This document shows, one piece after another, positions 61,440 through 64,000 of a stretch of 64,000 nucleotides of DNA. Within the stretch, counting starts at the first letter, position 1, and each line of letters opens with the position of its first letter. The position numbers were made by a program, and so were the translations under genes. Source of the DNA: Lumnitzera littorea (taxonomy: Eukaryota; Streptophyta; Magnoliopsida; Myrtales; Combretaceae); assembly GCA_024138015.1 (NCBI GenBank), contig JAMXBB010000012.1:18850458-18914457 (forward strand), in the 5' to 3' direction. The notes under the pieces were generated by a model. It did no database searches and was not told the DNA's origin. It saw only the letters and a program-made list of their open reading frames with translations.

Positions 61440-64000
61440 TCATTGATATTCATGAAAAGACTTATAAGGAATTTGTGTATTAATCAAAATATGGCCTAAA
61501 GTTATTGGCGTTCCAAGTGCATAGGATGAGCTTGCCATCCAATGTCTCTAACAAGTGCTCAATGAAATTTTTCTTATCCTTTATTGCGGGCTTTTGTATC
61601 CCTATGAAGGTGATCTTGGATAGCTAATCTCCTATTGAGTTTTCAATTTGGGGGATCTTTATGATGGTCCATGAAGGAAACTTAGATAGGAGACTCCTCA
61701 CTTTCTCCAATTATCTTGCTGTGGTGTCGTCCATGGCCTCATATTCACCCCGGACTTACTAAATGATAACCATTGAGCTCGAGAAAACTTGTAAGTGCTC
61801 TACATTAATCTCCTTGGCTAGCTTGAGACCGGCTATCAATACCTCATATTCAGATTTGTTATTGCTAGTATCAAATCCAAACTTGTAGGTATAGTAAACA
61901 GTGATCTTGTGCAGTAAGTATTAGGCTCACATCTCCACCCCTTAAGGTAGATGATCCATCAACATGGAGAGTTCACACTGGCTTGTCATCCCCTAATGGT
62001 GCTTTCTCCTTTCCTGTGTATTTTATTATGAAGTTAGCTAGCACTTGTGCCTTATAGCCCGTTTGTGGTTGATATTAGATTTCGTACGCACTTAGCTCTA
62101 TCTCATACTCCAACATCCATCCAAATGCGTTAGGCTTCTACAGCAGTATATACAATAGCTAATCTGTGAGTATGATAATCTAGTGTGTTTTGAAGTAAAG
62201 CTTGAGTCAACATGTCGAGATGACGACAACTAAGGCAAAAGGAAAAATTTTTTACTTTAGTATACCTAACTTTAGGTACTTAGAGAATATGCCTAATGTA
62301 ATACATAAGTTTGTACTCTCTTCCTTCTACTTTGACTAGTATAGAGGAGAGTGCTTAATCACTGTTAGCAAGGTACAAATATAAGTCCTTCCTTAGAATA
62401 GACTTAGAAAGGACGGGAAGGTGTGTGAAGAAGTCCTATGGCTCCTTGAAGGCTGTCACACATTAGGGAGTCTATTCAAAGCCCTTAAGATTCTTAAGAA
62501 TTTTAAAGAACTCAACGCATCTTTCCGCTCTCTTGGAGACGAACCTGCTTAGCATAGCTATTATGTCAATAAGCTTCTATATGTCTTTGACTGAGGTGGG
62601 AGGCTTCATATCTCTAATGGCATGTATCTTCTTAGAGTTGGCCTCAATTCCTCTCTAGGTGACTAAGAAGCTTAGGAGTTTGCTGGACCCGACCCTAAAT
62701 ACACACTTCTAGGGGTTTAGCTTCATGTTATATTTTCTCATTTAGTCAAAGGCTTCCTGTAGGTCCTTAATATGATTACTGAGCTATTTACTCTTGACTA
62801 TCATGTCGTCGACGTATACCTCTATGTTTCACCTGAATTGGGGCTTGAACAACTTGGTTACCATACATTGATATGTTGCCCTAACATTTTTAAGGCTAAA
62901 GGGCATGAAGTGTAACAGTATGTGCTGAAGTATGGATTTCATCCCTTGGGTCTATCTCGATTTGATTGTAACTTAAGAAGGCATCCATGAAGCTGAGCAA
63001 AGTGTGTCTTAATGTGGAGTTGACCAATTGGTCGATACTAGGGAGAGGGAAGCAGTCTTTTGTGTAGACTTTGTTGAGGTTGGCGTAATCAACACATATA
63101 AGTCACTTTCCAAACTTCTTCTACTAACAATATGTTAGATAACTAGGTCAAATGCTTCTCCTCTTTGACGAAGTCATCCTTAAGTAGCTTCTACACTTCT
63201 TCCTCTATAGTAGCATGCCTTTTTAGCGTGAAATACCTCTTCTCTTACTTGATAAGCTGCGCACCGGTGTCAATATTGAGGTTGTAGGTTATTAGGTTAA
63301 GGGAGATCTTGAGCATATTTGGCATCAACCAAGTGAACTTATTTGAGTTGGCTCGTAGGAGCCCAATTATGTCCTCCTTTACCTCGGGAAGGGTTTTGAT
63401 CCTGACCTTAGTAGTTTAGTTGGAAGAGGTGCCAATCTGCACCTTATCTTTTTTCTCACCTAGTTCGCCTCTTTCAATTGGCTTTTCTTATGAGTTGATC
63501 TCTAGAGCGACGAAGACACCATCTACTTTAGTAGCGTTAACATAAAGCTTTCATAAGAGCTTCTGTTTGCACTTGTATATTCCCACCCAAGTAGAGGTCA
63601 AGAACTTAGCTTTCAAGTGGAGGGATGAAGTGATGACCTTAAAGGTATTCAAGCTCGATTGTCCTAAAATAGCATTATAAGGGGATGGGCAATCAACTAT
63701 GACGAACTCCATTAGTAGTCGCATGATATTGTCATCATCACCAAGCTCCATGTCGAGAGTGATGATACCCTTGGCTCAAACAGTTCTCCCATCAAAGTGG
63801 AAGAGATTATGATAGTGAGGCTTTATTTTGATAGGAAACTTACTCCTCATCCTCTTGTATACATGTAAGAAGAGGATGTTAGTGGAGTTACCAATATCCA
63901 TCATAATCTTGAAGACCGTAAAGTTTGCAATTCTTACCCCAATAACAAAGGTGTCTTGATGAGGGGTGTTTGCCCCCTATAAATCCTAATTGGAGAAAGA
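61440..64000 (-). pseudogene. Tat-lineage pol of element C: protease, RT, RNase H; runs off the window
   Basis: From right to left, the protease is at about 63500-63910, with MMDIGNSTNILF (DTG reads DIG) and IVDCPSPYNAILGQSSLNTF. RT is at about 62300-63350, with MPFSLKNVRATYQCMVTKLF and the active site VYVDDMIVKS (YVDD codons at 62806-62820). RNase H is at about 61450-62000, with PVWTLHVDGSS and KPNAFGWMLEYEIELSAYEI just before it. Stops occur throughout. Integrase is not found left of RNase H, where the tandem repeats and the oppositely oriented extra ORF follow. Gag would lie beyond 64000. Wording and order are those of Tat-lineage Ty3/gypsy, which carries enzymes of the type A and B lack. 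Confidence 0.82.

Overview
The window is plant nuclear DNA, most likely from a eudicot. It is AT-rich and gene-poor, is filled with decayed LTR retrotransposons, and holds one clear spliced host gene. It has no operons or other bacterial features. A single undetermined base at 30384, inside a (TA)n run, suggests a draft assembly. The species cannot be named from the sequence.

Host gene. A three-exon bZIP gene (45452-53010, plus strand) encodes a 190-aa FD-type factor, the florigen partner. It has an N-terminal WKDI motif, a bZIP domain, and a C-terminal RTLTAPF (SAP, 14-3-3-binding) motif on its own last exon. Reading frame and splice sites look intact. Intron 2 is about 6.2 kb because it holds an antisense Ty1/copia element (46984-51940) and a short 5'-truncated LINE (52047-52343).

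Left part (1-38.5 kb), a nest of elements. A dead plus-strand Ty3/gypsy remnant (about 1.0-3.66 kb) is cut inside its integrase by an LTR fragment. Next lies a large plus-strand Tat/Ogre-like element 'B', with its 5' LTR at 4346-6366 and 3' LTR at 35134-37231. B is interrupted by three insertions: a minus-strand Tat-like element 'A' (6539-16848), a minus-strand chromovirus-like gypsy element 'II' (20946-27445), and a composite block of long Del/Tekay-like LTR sequence (28822-34596). A and B share a family of roughly 80-90 bp tandem repeats in front of their 3' LTRs, and neither shows a pol.

Middle (38.5-45.4 kb). This stretch holds a complete TRIM (terminal-repeat retrotransposon in miniature, 39682-40933) with a perfect initiator-tRNA-Met primer site, a perfect 66-bp tandem duplication, a 170-bp tandem duplication, a possible MITE, and the FD upstream region.

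Right part (53-64 kb). This is a third Tat-lineage element, 'C'. Its protease, RT and RNase H lie on the minus strand and run off the window. A spliced-looking extra ORF of the 'putative gypsy type transposon' kind with a coiled coil lies on the opposite strand and is split by a 3-kb solo-LTR-like insertion (57322-60342). Tandem repeats sit between the two.

Boundaries come from reading TG/CA ends, primer binding sites (PBS), polypurine tracts (PPT) and repeat pairs by eye. Where no target-site duplication was found, they are good to a few bases at best.
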